Assembly (NCBI GenBank): GCA_017538965.1
Contig: JAFYHU010000080.1
Location: forward strand, 186,001 to 250,000
Direction: 5' to 3'
Source of the DNA: Oscillospiraceae bacterium
GTDB taxonomy: Bacteria; Bacillota; Clostridia; Oscillospirales; Oscillospiraceae
Length of the DNA stretch: 64,000 bases
Shown in pieces: positions 1 through 9,072 of the stretch; position 1 is the first letter of the stretch, and each line of letters begins with the position of its first letter. The notes under the pieces were generated by a model. It ran no database searches. It was not told the DNA's origin and was given only the letters and a program-made list of their open reading frames with translations. The position numbers and the translations under genes were made by a program.

Positions 1-1081
1 TGGTCGTGTTGAAGGTCAGATCTCCTTCGAGGAAGAGACCGGTTGTCTTCCGTTCCTCGGTGATCATGGCAAAGCCGTGCTCCATGGCGTCTGCGGGGTT
101 CTGGAAGTTCATCAGGCGCCCTCTGTAGTAGACGCGCCCTGCCGCACGGGTCCGTACACCGAACATCGTCTCGAGCAGTTCGGAGCGTCCCGCACCGACC
201 AGGCCGTAGAGGCCGAAGATTTCCCCTTCGCGGACTTCGAAGGAAATATCCTTCAGATGCGGCTCAAATTTCGTGGACAGATGCTGCACCGACAGAATCA
301 CTTCACCCGGTGTGTTGTCCACCGGCGGGAAACGGTTGCCGAGCGAACGGCCTACCATGGCGGTGATCAGCTGGTTCATGTTCGTATCCTTGATCGGTCG
401 GGTCATGACCATCCGACCGTCGCGCAGGACGGAGACCTCGTCGCAGATCTCGAAGATTTCATCCATTTTATGAGAGATATATACAAGCGAAATGCCCTGC
501 GCTTTCAGATTCCGCATCATCTCAAAGAGCTTGGCGACCTCGCGGACAGTCAGGGAGGAGGTCGGTTCGTCCAGGACAATCAGTTTTGCATTATAGGAGA
601 TTGCTTTGGCAATTTCGACCATCTGCCGCGCGGAGACGGACATCGTCTTCATCGGCGAGGACAGATCCACCGTCATATTCAGCTTCCGGAACAGTTCCGT
701 CGCTTCGTTTTTCATGCGGGTTTCGTCGACGGTACCGAGAGCGGTTTTGGGATAACGTCCCAGAAACAGGTTGTCCAGAACATTGCGTTCCAGGCATTGG
801 TTCAGCTCCTGATGGACCATTGCGACACCGTTTTCCAGTGCGTCCTTCGGACCGGAAAAATTGACTTCTTTCCCGTCAAGCAGGATGACGCCTTCGTCTT
901 TCTGATAGGTGCCGAAAAGGCACTTCATCATGGTGGATTTTCCGGCGCCGTTTTCGCCCATCAGGCCCATGATGCTGCCCGGTTTGACATTCAGGTCGAT
1001 ATGATCGAGCACGCGGTTGCGGCCGAAGGATTTGCACATGTCCCGGATCGACAGGACATATTCTGTTTTCGACTCAGCCAT
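1..1081 (-). CDS. mglA: Galactose/methylgalactoside ABC transporter ATPase MglA (partial, C-terminus outside window)
   Basis: Cytoplasmic ATPase that powers monosaccharide import through an MglABC-type transporter. The reading frame begins at the ATG complementary to 1079-1081 and stays open to base 1, giving 360 codons of an expected ~500. The first nucleotide-binding domain has Walker A GENGAGKST, the MglA-style degenerate signature SVSARQMVEIAKA and Walker B LIVLDEPTSSL. A second, degenerate domain starts near residue 265, and the conserved TEERKTTGLF segment is at the window edge. It follows mglB by 119 bp that contain a hairpin. The permease gene mglC would lie further left, unseen. The doubled ATPase and signature variant make the sugar-ATPase call secure. 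The exact sugar is inferred from mglB. Confidence 0.95.
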   Translation of the reverse strand, partial: MAESKTEYVLSIRDMCKSFGRNRVLDHIDLNVKPGSIMGLMGENGAGKSTMMKCLFGTYQKDEGVILLDGKEVNFSGPKDALENGVAMVHQELNQCLERNVLDNLFLGRYPKTALGTVDETRMKNEATELFRKLNMTVDLSSPMKTMSVSARQMVEIAKAISYNAKLIVLDEPTSSLTVREVAKLFEMMRNLKAQGISLVYISHKMDEIFEICDEVSVLRDGRMVMTRPIKDTNMNQLITAMVGRSLGNRFPPVDNTPGEVILSVQHLSTKFEPHLKDISFEVREGEIFGLYGLVGAGRSELLETMFGVRTRAAGRVYYRGRLMNFQNPADAMEHGFAMITEERKTTGLFLEGDLTFNTT

Positions 1082-1114
1082 GGTTTCTTTCCCGCCTTTT
1101 TCAATAGCAATGAT

Positions 1115-1146
1115 TAAAAACGGGGATGTGGGTTGACCACATCCCC
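1115..1146 (-). terminator. Intercistronic terminator/attenuator between mglB and mglA
   Basis: On the minus strand a perfect 10-bp stem (GGGGATGTGG paired with CCACATCCCC, plus-strand 1122-1131 and 1137-1146) with a 5-nt loop is followed by GTTTTTAA. This looks like an intrinsic terminator that partly stops transcription after mglB, so the binding protein would be made in excess over the ATPase. That pattern is well known for binding-protein operons. Confidence 0.7.
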
Positions 1147-1200
1147 GTCCGCCGATTTGTGATCGGGGCTTTCGATGTTATGAATTCGTGACCGCGGTGA

Positions 1201-2466
1201 TTACGCGAGCTTCGCCATGTAGGAAGTACCGTTGTCGGTCTTCACCATGTTGATGCAGAAGCCTTCGTAGGCATCCGGGTTGCCCAGACGGTCAATGATG
1301 TTGGCCTCGGTCTGTCCGTCGCCCTTGACATACTCAACATCCAGGTTGAGGCATTTGTCATAGTTCTGGAGCTGGGGCAGATAGGTGGCATTCAGGAAGT
1401 TGTCGGCAGCATTGTAGAGGTTGAGCCAGACCTTGACAACCGGGAAGTCCTTCTCGTCCAGCTGCTTGTTGAAAGCAGCGTTGGGGGCGGTGGCATCCAG
1501 GAAGTCTTTGTAGTTGTCGGCCGTGACGGCGCCGTTCAGAGCATAGAAGCAGCGGGTCGCGTCATCATAGTAGAACAGATCGTCGGACAGGACGTTGCCG
1601 GCGGCATCGGGAATGCTGATGCCGGTCATGATATCCACACCGTCAATCGCGTTGCGCAGGGTGCGGAGGGTCAGATAAGCCTGAACGTCGGCATTCTGGG
1701 AGATGGTGCCGCAGTAGCCGTCCTCGATGGCGGCGACAGCGTCGCTGTTGGCGTCATAACCGAAGGTGGGAACACCCTGCTCCTTGGACCAGGCATTGAA
1801 CACGGCCATGCCCATGCCGTCGTTGTTGGAGACGACCACGTCGATCTGATCGCCGAAGGCAGCGCTCCAGGTGTTGATGGCATCGCCGGCGGTCGGAGCA
1901 TCCCAGGTGGCGCCGGAGTTGTTCTTCATTTCCTTGGAGGCGAGCTCACGAACAACATAGTCCTTGCCGTCGATGGTGATTTTGCCATCCTGAACATCGG
2001 TGGCTTTGCCGTCAATGTTGGTGCCAATCTGTGCAGAGTCGACATCGTCAATGGTCTTAATCTCAGTCTTGCCCTGCTGAGGATCGGGAACAGCGGTACC
2101 GAGAGCCATGCGTGCGCCGCGGGTACGGGCAATGGAGTCGTTGTGGCCGACGTCGCCGATGCAGAGGACATAGCCGATGACGCCGTCGCCGTTGCGGTCG
2201 AGGCCTTCGCCGTGAGCCTGCAGATAGTCAACGACCATCTGGCCCTGCAGCTCAGCGCCCTGCTTGGCGTCAAAGCCGACATAGTAGGTGTTGTCATTCC
2301 AGGTCAGAGCATCCATGTCCAGTTCGCCGGTCATGCTGTTGGACGGCTGACGGTTGAACCAGATCACGGGTTTCTGGTCATTGGGGACGCCTTTGGCAAA
2401 GGCCGACGTGCCGCACAGCGCCACGACCATTACCAGAACGAGGAGAAGCGCAAGGATTTTCTTCAT
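1201..2466 (-). CDS. mglB: Galactose/glucose-binding protein MglB
   Basis: Extracytoplasmic sugar-binding protein of 421 residues that delivers galactose or glucose to MglAC. It has an N-terminal signal peptide. The Cys at residue 18 sits in a poor lipobox (VALC), so cleavage at SAFA is an alternative. The segment DRNGDGVIGYV matches the EF-hand-like calcium loop of enteric galactose-binding protein (DLNKDGQIQFV), which supports a galactose/glucose binder over other LacI-type folds. FDAKQGAELQG and YDANSDAVAAIEDG are typical of the family. A strong AACGGAGGA site precedes the ATG. Its own promoter is probably at 2522-2550. It lies downstream of the sugar-sensor operon, which likely controls it. 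Confidence 0.93.
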   Translation of the reverse strand: MKKILALLLVLVMVVALCGTSAFAKGVPNDQKPVIWFNRQPSNSMTGELDMDALTWNDNTYYVGFDAKQGAELQGQMVVDYLQAHGEGLDRNGDGVIGYVLCIGDVGHNDSIARTRGARMALGTAVPDPQQGKTEIKTIDDVDSAQIGTNIDGKATDVQDGKITIDGKDYVVRELASKEMKNNSGATWDAPTAGDAINTWSAAFGDQIDVVVSNNDGMGMAVFNAWSKEQGVPTFGYDANSDAVAAIEDGYCGTISQNADVQAYLTLRTLRNAIDGVDIMTGISIPDAAGNVLSDDLFYYDDATRCFYALNGAVTADNYKDFLDATAPNAAFNKQLDEKDFPVVKVWLNLYNAADNFLNATYLPQLQNYDKCLNLDVEYVKGDGQTEANIIDRLGNPDAYEGFCINMVKTDNGTSYMAKLA

Positions 2467-2521
2467 GAGTCATTCCTCCGTTAAAATATTTTTTCGGGGA
2501 CAGTACCCCTTATCCGATAAC

Positions 2522-2550
2522 ATTTTAGCAACGGAGAGGAGAAAAAACAA
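2522..2550 (-). promoter_or_regulatory. Predicted sigma-A promoter for mglB
   Basis: Minus strand TTGTTT, 17-bp spacer, TAAAAT, with the start codon 56 bp downstream of the -10. A small GGGG-ACAGTA-CCCC hairpin (2494-2507) lies in the leader between promoter and gene. Confidence 0.55.
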
Positions 2551-2614
2551 TGGATTTTCTTTGCGGAAAAAGTTAAGATTTCTCAGTTCCTTCGTGGAAC
2601 CTGTCAAAATTGTA

Positions 2615-2630
2615 TGTACAAATTTGTGCA
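2615..2630. promoter_or_regulatory. Candidate operator upstream of the mglB promoter
   Basis: TGTACAAATTTGTGCA is a 16-bp near-perfect palindrome about 65 bp upstream of the predicted -35 of mglB. A short GTGC-ATATC-GCAC dyad overlaps its right half. That distance suits activator binding, and the response regulator encoded at 5497-6750 is the obvious candidate. This is inference from position only. Confidence 0.3.
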
Positions 2631-2650
2631 TATCGCACAATGCCCGACTT

Positions 2651-2815
2651 CAGCTTCCTGCCATTGCGCGGAAGAGATGCCGATACCTCGCACGAAACTT
2701 TCCCCGCCGCGCATTAAGAGATAAGAGGTATCCAACAACTTATTCGCGGCAGAAGGAGCTTGTTGAGGGGCTGTACCTTCCCTTGCCGCGAAACGGTATG
2801 GCCTGCCGGGGAGCG
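2651..2815. repeat. Dispersed structured intergenic repeat, family A, copy 1
   Basis: First of three related elements (others at 34371-34524 and 42470-42618). Conserved blocks include GCGCGGAA, CCTCGCACGAA, CCCCGCCGCG, ATTCGCGGCAG and TGCCGCGAAACGGTAT. Two stems are possible: GCGCGG (2666-2671) with CCGCGC (2707-2712), and TTCGCGGCA (2743-2751) with TGCCGCGAA (2784-2792). It fills most of the 357-bp gap between the binding lipoprotein and mglB, stopping 9 bp from the lipoprotein stop codon. No open reading frame is shared by the copies. It could be a MITE-like repeat or a structured RNA in mRNA tails. Confidence 0.8.
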
Positions 2816-2823
2816 TCCGTGAA

Positions 2824-3795
2824 TTACCCGAAAGAGAACAGGGCTTTCTGACCCTCCACGGTAAACATGTTTTCCTGTGTGATGATGGAGGTTGCCGTGT
2901 CAATCAGCTGGTCGGGGCGAAAACTCTGCCCTTCGAGGACTTTCCAGGCGGTTTCCACGCCGAGATAGCCCATTGCATAGGGATTCTGGACGATCAGCGC
3001 GGAAACGTCGCCGCTCCGAAGCAGCTCAATGCAGCGGATATTCGAGTCAAAGGAAACCACGCGAACCCGGCCTTTCAGATCCAGTTCTTCCGAGGCCTCG
3101 GCAACGCCGACGCCGAGCGGTTCGTTCAGGCCGATCAACACGTTGATTTCGGGATGTTCCTGCAGCAGGGAAATCGCACTCTCGCGCGCGGCGTCATGAT
3201 CGGTCAGAGAGTTGACGGTATAAATCTGCTCAACGCGCTCATCTTTCTCCAGCTGCTCGCGGAGGCCGATTTCACGCTCCTGCCCGTTTCGGCTGACCAG
3301 GGCGAAGTTTACAATCCCGACGGAAAGATGCGCTTCTTCCGTATCGAGAGCGGCTGCCGCCGTGATTCTTCCTGCCTGGATGTTGTCCGTTCCGATGCGG
3401 GCGCTGACCTTCGAGGAGTTGACATCGCTGTCAATTACAATGACTTTGATGCCGGCATCTGCGGCTTCGTCGATGGCGGCCGCGTTTTCCGTATAGCTGA
3501 TGGCGGAAAAGATGATCGCATCGGCATGATTGCGGATGGCTTCCTGAATATACATGTTCTGACCGGTGTAATTCTCTTCCGTATCCGGACCGCGGATAAT
3601 CAGATTCACGTTGTATTCCGCCTTGGCTGCGTTGGCTCCGGCAAAAACGGAACGCCAGAATTCGGTCGAGGTCGATTTGGTGATCAGATAGATTTTGTAC
3701 TGCGTCGCCTGCCCCTCGGAATTTCCGCAGGCGCTGAGAAGAAGCACGGCAAGCAGCAGAAGGGAAAGCAGAATGCGGACTTTACTTTTTCTCAT
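2824..3795 (-). CDS. Sugar-binding sensor lipoprotein (XylFII/RbsB-like)
   Basis: Secreted lipoprotein of 323 residues with a clear lipobox (LLSAC, Cys23) and a LacI-type periplasmic-binding fold. KIYLITKSTSTEFWRSVFAGA is the usual N-terminal lobe, followed by AIIFSAIS and IVIDSDVNSSK. The gene overlaps the histidine kinase gene by 14 bp and has its own AAGGAGGAGG site. In Clostridium, binding proteins coupled to LytS/YesM-type kinases (XylFII-LytS-YesN) present sugar to the kinase rather than to a transporter. The tight linkage suggests that role here. It could also feed the Mgl transporter. The ligand cannot be read from the sequence. Confidence 0.85.
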   Translation of the reverse strand: MRKSKVRILLSLLLLAVLLLSACGNSEGQATQYKIYLITKSTSTEFWRSVFAGANAAKAEYNVNLIIRGPDTEENYTGQNMYIQEAIRNHADAIIFSAISYTENAAAIDEAADAGIKVIVIDSDVNSSKVSARIGTDNIQAGRITAAAALDTEEAHLSVGIVNFALVSRNGQEREIGLREQLEKDERVEQIYTVNSLTDHDAARESAISLLQEHPEINVLIGLNEPLGVGVAEASEELDLKGRVRVVSFDSNIRCIELLRSGDVSALIVQNPYAMGYLGVETAWKVLEGQSFRPDQLIDTATSIITQENMFTVEGQKALFSFG

Positions 3796-5500
3796 AGTCT
3801 GCCTCCTCCTTTACCTTCGGCATGCGGATAAAGACGCTTGTCCCCTGATCCGGTTCGCTCTCAATCTGAATGCCGTAAGCAGGCCCGAAGTAGATGGTCA
3901 GCCGGTCATTCACGTTTTTAATGCCGATGCCGGCACGGTCGCTGTGCTCTTTCTGCATGATGGCCGCAATTTGCTCATCCGTCATGCCGGAGCCGTTGTC
4001 GCGGACCGTGAAGAGAATATCCTCGCCGTCCTCCCGGACGGAAACCCGGATTTCGCCGTCGTCAACGAGGCCGTTGATGCCATGGTAAATCGCATTCTCG
4101 ATAATCGGCTGCAGGGTGATCTTGTGACAGAGATAATCCAGACAGTTCTCATCGGCATCGATCGACCAGGTAAACTGGTTCTTGTAGCGGTAGGCCTGAA
4201 TCTCGAGATAGCTCTCCGCGTGCATCAGTTCGCTCCGAATGGGGATCAGCTCGTGCCCGCGGCTGATGCTGATGCGGAACAGGCGGGCGAGGGCATTGAC
4301 CATCTCCACCGCTTCCGCATTTTTACCCTGCTCGCACATCCAGGAGATGGAATCAAGCGTGTTATAAAGAAAGTGCGGATTGATCTGCGCCTGCAGGGCG
4401 CGCAGTTCGGTTTTCCGTAGGTTGATCTCTTCCTTGCGCACGGTTTTCATCAGCTGCTGCAGCTTGAGAACGAGATCCTGAAAAGAAGCGGAGAGGCGTC
4501 GGACTTCGCGGACGCCCTGCTGGGGCGGATCGTAGCTGAAGTGGTCGGCATCCTCCTCAAACTGTTCCATGGAATGCTCCAGCTCCCGGAGCGGTCGAGA
4601 GATCGATGCGCTCAGCACGGCGCTGACGATGAGGGTTGCCAGCAGTACCAGACCGGCGAGCAGCAGGAGAATGCTGCCAAGCTGCCGCAGGCTTTCCGTC
4701 AGAAATTCCTGCAGATAGCTGACGCCGACCAGCCGCCATTGTCCGTTGCTCAGTGTTCTGACGGTATAGATGACATTGCCTTCGACATAGCTGCCGTCTT
4801 CCAGAGAACTGATAAAGGCCGTATCTTCCGTTTTCAGGTCGGAATAGATCAGCTGCTGCTGGGGATGGTAGACAATGTTCCCGTTCGTGTCCATCAGAAA
4901 GCAGTATCCGCGCCGGCCGATGCCGCTGTCGCTGATATAGGTGGCGATGTTGCTGCAGCTGATATCCAGCGCGATCCAGCGCTCCGCGCTTTCGTCCTTC
5001 ATGCGCTGGACGACCGTAATGACCCAGGGATATTTATCCTGAAAGAAGGTAACGACATGCGGGGCGGAAACATAGCCCATCGATTCGGATCGAAGGCGAT
5101 CCGTATCCAGAGAGAGATTGATGCCGTCCGCCTCGATCCCCGTCGGCGGGCCGAGATCCGAATAGCAGTGGGAAAGACTCCCGTCGGAAGCGTAGGTGGA
5201 GACCGCGACGACATCCGGCCGGATGCGGAGAAAGACATCGAAGAATTCTGCCCGCTCTTCCTCGGAATCGGTCATCTCCCGTCCCAGCATGCGCATGACG
5301 GTTTTGATCTCCGCCAGATAGTCGTTGACCGTGCTGCTGACCTGGGTTACGGTGCGGAGGCTGTTCGTCCGGGCTGTCTGAATCAGCTGCTGCTGATAGG
5401 TCTGTGAAAAGAGCAGAACGGCAGCGGCCAGAACAATCAGAACGATGGCCAGAATCGAGCAGATCAGAAGCGTGCTCATGCGAATTCCGTTCTTTTTCAT
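3782..5500 (-). CDS. Sensor histidine kinase, YesM/LytS family
   Basis: Membrane sensor kinase of 572 residues that phosphorylates the adjacent response regulator. TM1 spans about residues 9-31, an extracytoplasmic Cache-like domain about 32-272, and TM2 about 274-297. A HAMP region follows, then the His_kinase motif QINPHFLYNTLDSISW (phosphoacceptor His376). The HATPase domain has NAIYHGINGL and DNGSGM. The start overlaps the stop of the regulator gene by 4 bp (ATGA), implying translational coupling. Together with the binding lipoprotein downstream it forms a sugar-sensing system likely to control mglBA. Confidence 0.92.
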   Translation of the reverse strand: MKKNGIRMSTLLICSILAIVLIVLAAAVLLFSQTYQQQLIQTARTNSLRTVTQVSSTVNDYLAEIKTVMRMLGREMTDSEEERAEFFDVFLRIRPDVVAVSTYASDGSLSHCYSDLGPPTGIEADGINLSLDTDRLRSESMGYVSAPHVVTFFQDKYPWVITVVQRMKDESAERWIALDISCSNIATYISDSGIGRRGYCFLMDTNGNIVYHPQQQLIYSDLKTEDTAFISSLEDGSYVEGNVIYTVRTLSNGQWRLVGVSYLQEFLTESLRQLGSILLLLAGLVLLATLIVSAVLSASISRPLRELEHSMEQFEEDADHFSYDPPQQGVREVRRLSASFQDLVLKLQQLMKTVRKEEINLRKTELRALQAQINPHFLYNTLDSISWMCEQGKNAEAVEMVNALARLFRISISRGHELIPIRSELMHAESYLEIQAYRYKNQFTWSIDADENCLDYLCHKITLQPIIENAIYHGINGLVDDGEIRVSVREDGEDILFTVRDNGSGMTDEQIAAIMQKEHSDRAGIGIKNVNDRLTIYFGPAYGIQIESEPDQGTSVFIRMPKVKEEADYEKK

Positions 5501-6750
5501 ACGTTCTCCCCGTCCGTGCGGCGCAGCTTGGCAGGACTGATGCCGTGATATTTCTTGAAGCAGTAACTGAAATAATGCTGGTCGCTGTAGCCGCAGGCGG
5601 CGGCAACCTCTGCAATCCGGACGCCTCCGGACTGCTGCAGGATCTGAAGGGCATGCTCCATCCGTTCCCGGATCAGCAGGTTGATAAAGGTGTCGCCGAC
5701 GTATTTTTTCATATTGGCGCTCAGATAGTTCGGGTTCACATGAAGCCGGTCGCTGACGGAACTCAGACTCAGGCTTTCATCCGGATATTCCGCCGCAATG
5801 ATCCGCATCGCCTGCTGACACAGGGAACGGACGCCGTCGCGCAACGGGCTGCCCGCAGAGGCAGACGCGGCTGTCCCGACATCGGAAGGATCCTCATAGC
5901 GGAAGATTCCGGGCTCCGTGGCTTTTTCCTGCGCCTCCACGGCCTCGCGGCAGGCATCCCGGCAGCAGCGGAGGCTGGAATAGACACGGCTGATGCCGAG
6001 AATGCAGTTTTCATCCAGCATGCGTCGGCAGGCGTAATACAGTTCGTCCAGCGCGGCTCCGAGGTGGGCAAAGCCATCTTCCGAAATTACGAGGCTCAGG
6101 ATTCTGCCGCCGGAGGCAAAGCTGCAGCAGCTGAAATATTTCCGGAGAATGCGGTCGATCATGTGCGCCGCACGCTGATCGGCATGACGGACGCCTGTGG
6201 AGAATACGGAGAGCGCATACGGCGGGGTAAAGACCATGCCGCTCTCGTGCAGCAGCGTTTCTGCCTCCTCGGCGGAAACTTCGGTATAGGGATCCAGCAG
6301 GAGAGAGGCCGTGGTCAGATGCTTGCTGATGTGGACATCCACCGGGCGGAGTTCCCGGAAGCGCTGTTCCATCTTGACGTGGATTTCCCGCAGTGCGGCA
6401 GTGAGCTCCGCCATGCTGATGGGCTTGAGCAGATAGGAGATGACGCGGTTTTCAATCGCCCGCTGCGCATATTCGAAATCGTCGTAGCCGGAAAGAAAGG
6501 CAATGGAAATCAGCGGCTGGATCTCCCGGACGCTCTTCGCCAGTTCTGTCCCGGATATGAACGGCATCTGGATATCCGTCAGCAGCAGGTCCGGCTGCAG
6601 CTGCTCCACAAGCTGCAGAGCGTCCAGCCCGTTGCCCGCGCTGCCGACAAGGCGAAACCCGATCTCCTCCCAGCGGACCATGCTGCATACCGCCTCTCTC
6701 AGCTCCGGCTCATCGTCGGCAACGACGACGGTATAGGTTTCTTCGGGCAT
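5497..6750 (-). CDS. AraC-type response regulator, YesN family
   Basis: Cytoplasmic DNA-binding regulator of 417 residues. The N-terminal receiver domain has the acidic pair Asp12-Asp13 and phosphorylation site Asp59 in LLLTDIQMP. The C-terminus carries two helix-turn-helix motifs of AraC/XylS type (LSSVSDRLHVNPNYLS and EVAAACGYSDQHYFSYCFKKYHG). It is the first gene of the unit that continues with the kinase and binding lipoprotein. A GAGGAGG site and a consensus promoter (6779-6807) lie upstream. Probable targets are mglBA and this operon. Confidence 0.92.
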   Translation of the reverse strand: MPEETYTVVVADDEPELREAVCSMVRWEEIGFRLVGSAGNGLDALQLVEQLQPDLLLTDIQMPFISGTELAKSVREIQPLISIAFLSGYDDFEYAQRAIENRVISYLLKPISMAELTAALREIHVKMEQRFRELRPVDVHISKHLTTASLLLDPYTEVSAEEAETLLHESGMVFTPPYALSVFSTGVRHADQRAAHMIDRILRKYFSCCSFASGGRILSLVISEDGFAHLGAALDELYYACRRMLDENCILGISRVYSSLRCCRDACREAVEAQEKATEPGIFRYEDPSDVGTAASASAGSPLRDGVRSLCQQAMRIIAAEYPDESLSLSSVSDRLHVNPNYLSANMKKYVGDTFINLLIRERMEHALQILQQSGGVRIAEVAAACGYSDQHYFSYCFKKYHGISPAKLRRTDGENV

Positions 6751-6778
6751 TTCGATCCCTCCTCTTTGTCTGTCCCTG

Positions 6779-6807
6779 ATTATACAGGCGTCCGGCGAAT
6801 CTGTAAA
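6779..6807 (-). promoter_or_regulatory. Predicted promoter of the sugar-sensor operon
   Basis: Minus strand TTTACA, 17-bp spacer, TATAAT, 28 bp before the start of the response regulator. It is divergent from the rfbA promoter, with only 17 bp between the two -35 boxes. Confidence 0.7.
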
Positions 6808-6824
6808 GAAAGAAAGTGTGCCGC

Positions 6825-6853
6825 TTGCAACTTGGCCCGTTTTGCTTTATACT
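6825..6853 (+). promoter_or_regulatory. Predicted promoter of rfbA
   Basis: TTGCAA, 17-bp spacer, TATACT, followed by an AAAGGAG ribosome binding site and the ATG at 6883. Confidence 0.7.
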
Positions 6854-6882
6854 GAAGAAAAGAAAGCGGAAAGGAGAGCGGC

Positions 6883-7800
6883 ATGAAAGGAATCGTACTG
6901 GCCGGCGGCGCGGGAACGCGCCTGTACCCGCTCACTTTGGTCACATCCAAACAGCTTCTTCCGATCTACGACAAGCCGATGATCTACTATCCGCTCAGCA
7001 CGCTCATGCTGGCGGGTATTCAGGACATCCTGATCATCAGCACGCCAGAGGATACCCCGCGTTTTGAGAGCCTGCTGGGCGACGGCAGCCAGTTCGGCAT
7101 CTCCCTGTCCTACTGCGTACAGCCGAGCCCGGACGGCCTTGCGCAGGCCTTCCTTCTCGGGAAGGAATTTATCGGGGACGAGGCCTGCGTGATGATCCTC
7201 GGGGACAACATCTTCTACGGCGAAGGCTTTTCGGGTTTGCTGAAGGACGCGGTTGAGGCCGCGGAGACCGACGGGCGGGCGACGGTGTTCGGTTATTATG
7301 TGACGGACCCGGAGCGCTTCGGCGTCGTGGAATACGACGAGGACGGGAAGGTTCTTTCGGTCGAGGAGAAACCGAAGAACCCAAAGTCAAATTATGCCAT
7401 CACGGGGCTGTATTTCTATCCCGCCGGCGTTTCGGAAAAAGCGGCCGGGATTCAGCCCTCGGAACGGGGAGAACTGGAAATCACCTCGCTGAACGAGCTG
7501 TATCTCGAGGAAGACCGTCTGGATGTCGAGCTGCTCGGCCGCGGCTATGCCTGGCTGGACACCGGCACCATGGAGAGCCTGCTGGATGCGGCGGATTTCG
7601 TCCGCATGACCGAGTCGCGGCAGGGCGTCATCATTTCCGCCCCGGAAGAAATCGCCTATCGCTACGGCTGGATCAGCAGGGAAGAGCTGATGCAGTCCGC
7701 CGGGCGCTACGGCAAGTCGCCCTACGGCGAGCATCTTAAAACCGTCGCCGAAGGCCGCATCTACAGCATCGTCAACCGCCGCCGTAAACACAGAGAATAA
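6883..7800 (+). CDS. rfbA: Glucose-1-phosphate thymidylyltransferase
   Basis: Cytoplasmic nucleotidyltransferase of 305 residues that makes dTDP-glucose from glucose 1-phosphate and dTTP, the first step of dTDP-rhamnose synthesis. It starts with the family hallmark [11 protein letters not shown], then [20 protein letters not shown] and [16 protein letters not shown] and WLDTGT follow near residues 175 and 227. Length is close to the ~290 usual for RfbA, with a slightly longer C-terminus. The remaining dTDP-rhamnose genes (rfbBCD) are not beside it and it has its own promoter, so it appears to be a single-gene unit. Confidence 0.93.
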   Translation: MKGIVLAGGAGTRLYPLTLVTSKQLLPIYDKPMIYYPLSTLMLAGIQDILIISTPEDTPRFESLLGDGSQFGISLSYCVQPSPDGLAQAFLLGKEFIGDEACVMILGDNIFYGEGFSGLLKDAVEAAETDGRATVFGYYVTDPERFGVVEYDEDGKVLSVEEKPKNPKSNYAITGLYFYPAGVSEKAAGIQPSERGELEITSLNELYLEEDRLDVELLGRGYAWLDTGTMESLLDAADFVRMTESRQGVIISAPEEIAYRYGWISREELMQSAGRYGKSPYGEHLKTVAEGRIYSIVNRRRKHRE

Positions 7801-7808
7801 CAGCAACA

Positions 7809-7832
7809 GAACCTCTGCTTCCACAGAGGTTC
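7809..7832. terminator. Hairpin between convergent rfbA and the DUF4143-type ATPase gene
   Basis: A 9-bp stem GAACCTCTG / CAGAGGTTC with a 6-nt loop lies between two convergent genes. There is no good T-run on either side, so termination strength is uncertain. Confidence 0.5.
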
Positions 7833-7854
7833 CGTATGTATGTGACGGTATCAC

Positions 7855-9039
7855 TCAGATCACAGATATGTTCTGCAAAAAATCTGTCAGGCGAATGTGC
7901 TCGACAGAACTGGTTGAATAATCCACATCGTCGTTGGTGATGATTACCTTGCGATCATAAACAGGGATACCGGAAAAAGCTTCGAATTCCCGTTTCCATG
8001 TCTTTTCTTCCACAACGGAATATGCAACCTGAACATAGGTTTTCTTTCGATCCTTTTCCGCCAGAAAATCGATTTCTTTTCCGTTGTTGTCAAAGACGGT
8101 AACGGAAAACCCTCGATAGACCAGTTCGTTATAAATGATGTTCTCCATATTATGCGTCAGATCAAAACGGTTGTCTTTACACCGAATGGAATTCAGGGAT
8201 ACGTCGCAGTCATAGATCTTTCTGCTTTGTTCCAGTTCTTTTTTTGCTTTTTTCGAATAGCGGGATACTTCATCAATAATATAGGCGCTTTCCATATAGG
8301 CAATCCATTTTTGGACGGTATTGGGAGTCACGGCAATCCCGTTTCCGTTCATATGATCTGAAATGGATTTTGCGGAATAGATTCTGCTGTTGGAAATAAG
8401 AATGAAATTGACCACTTTGCGGAATTCATTCTGCTTCCGAATCTTATATCGGCTGATCAGATCGTTTACGATGATCGTCTCGTTCAGATCCGAAAGGTAT
8501 CGTTTCTGCTCCGAAAGCGCAGGGAACTCCATTCGTTTCGGAAAACCGCCCCAGATCAGATAATCTGTCACTGAACATTCCGTGTTCAGCTGCCGGGCAT
8601 ATTCCTGAAGCTCCAGATAAACAAAGGGGCGAATCCGGAAAGAGACATAACGTCCGGAAAGCTCTTTTGTAAACTCCTTCGAGAGTAGCTTTGAATTTGA
8701 ACCTGTGATAAAAACAGAACAGTTTTCCCGCCGTAAAGCCCTGCACGCGCTGGCCCAGCCATCAATCTCCTGAACCTCGTCAAGAAAAACATAACACAGA
8801 CAATCTTTTCTTTTGCTTTGTACATAATGGACGATGTCCTGCCAGGTCTCGATATCCGCAGTCGCTATACGGTCATCAAAGTCGAGAAAAACAAAATTAT
8901 CTGTCTCTTTAGACAGTTCGCCCATGATCTGCTCCAGAACAAGGGATTTTCCGCAGCGCCGTACGCCGGTGATGATCTTGATCAGATCACTGTGGTAAAA
9001 ACCGCGGATTTCAGACAGGTATTTTTCCCGATAAATCAT
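7855..9039 (-). CDS. P-loop ATPase with C-terminal DUF4143-like nuclease-fold domain
   Basis: Protein of 394 residues of the large AAA-type ATP-binding family common in anaerobes. Walker A is GVRRCGKS (25-32), Walker B-like CYVFLDEVQEI follows, and GSNSKLL matches sensor 1. The C-terminal part has ENIIYNELVYRGF and KEIDFLAEKDRKKTYVQVA, which resembles the PD-(D/E)xK-like DUF4143 domain. The biochemical role of the family is not established. The gene stands alone, is richer in A and T than its neighbours, and has a promoter wrapped by an inverted repeat. These traits suggest horizontal transfer and self-regulation, possibly a defence or stress role, but nothing in the sequence proves one. Confidence 0.85.
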   Translation of the reverse strand: MIYREKYLSEIRGFYHSDLIKIITGVRRCGKSLVLEQIMGELSKETDNFVFLDFDDRIATADIETWQDIVHYVQSKRKDCLCYVFLDEVQEIDGWASACRALRRENCSVFITGSNSKLLSKEFTKELSGRYVSFRIRPFVYLELQEYARQLNTECSVTDYLIWGGFPKRMEFPALSEQKRYLSDLNETIIVNDLISRYKIRKQNEFRKVVNFILISNSRIYSAKSISDHMNGNGIAVTPNTVQKWIAYMESAYIIDEVSRYSKKAKKELEQSRKIYDCDVSLNSIRCKDNRFDLTHNMENIIYNELVYRGFSVTVFDNNGKEIDFLAEKDRKKTYVQVAYSVVEEKTWKREFEAFSGIPVYDRKVIITNDDVDYSTSSVEHIRLTDFLQNISVI

Positions 9040-9072
9040 AATCGTTGTTCCGCCTTTCTTCTTCTTTTTCTG

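Noticed and set aside
2467..2823. Riboswitch in the mglB leader
   Set aside because: No known aptamer core is recognisable, and the repeat occurs in two unrelated gene contexts, which argues against a ligand-specific leader.
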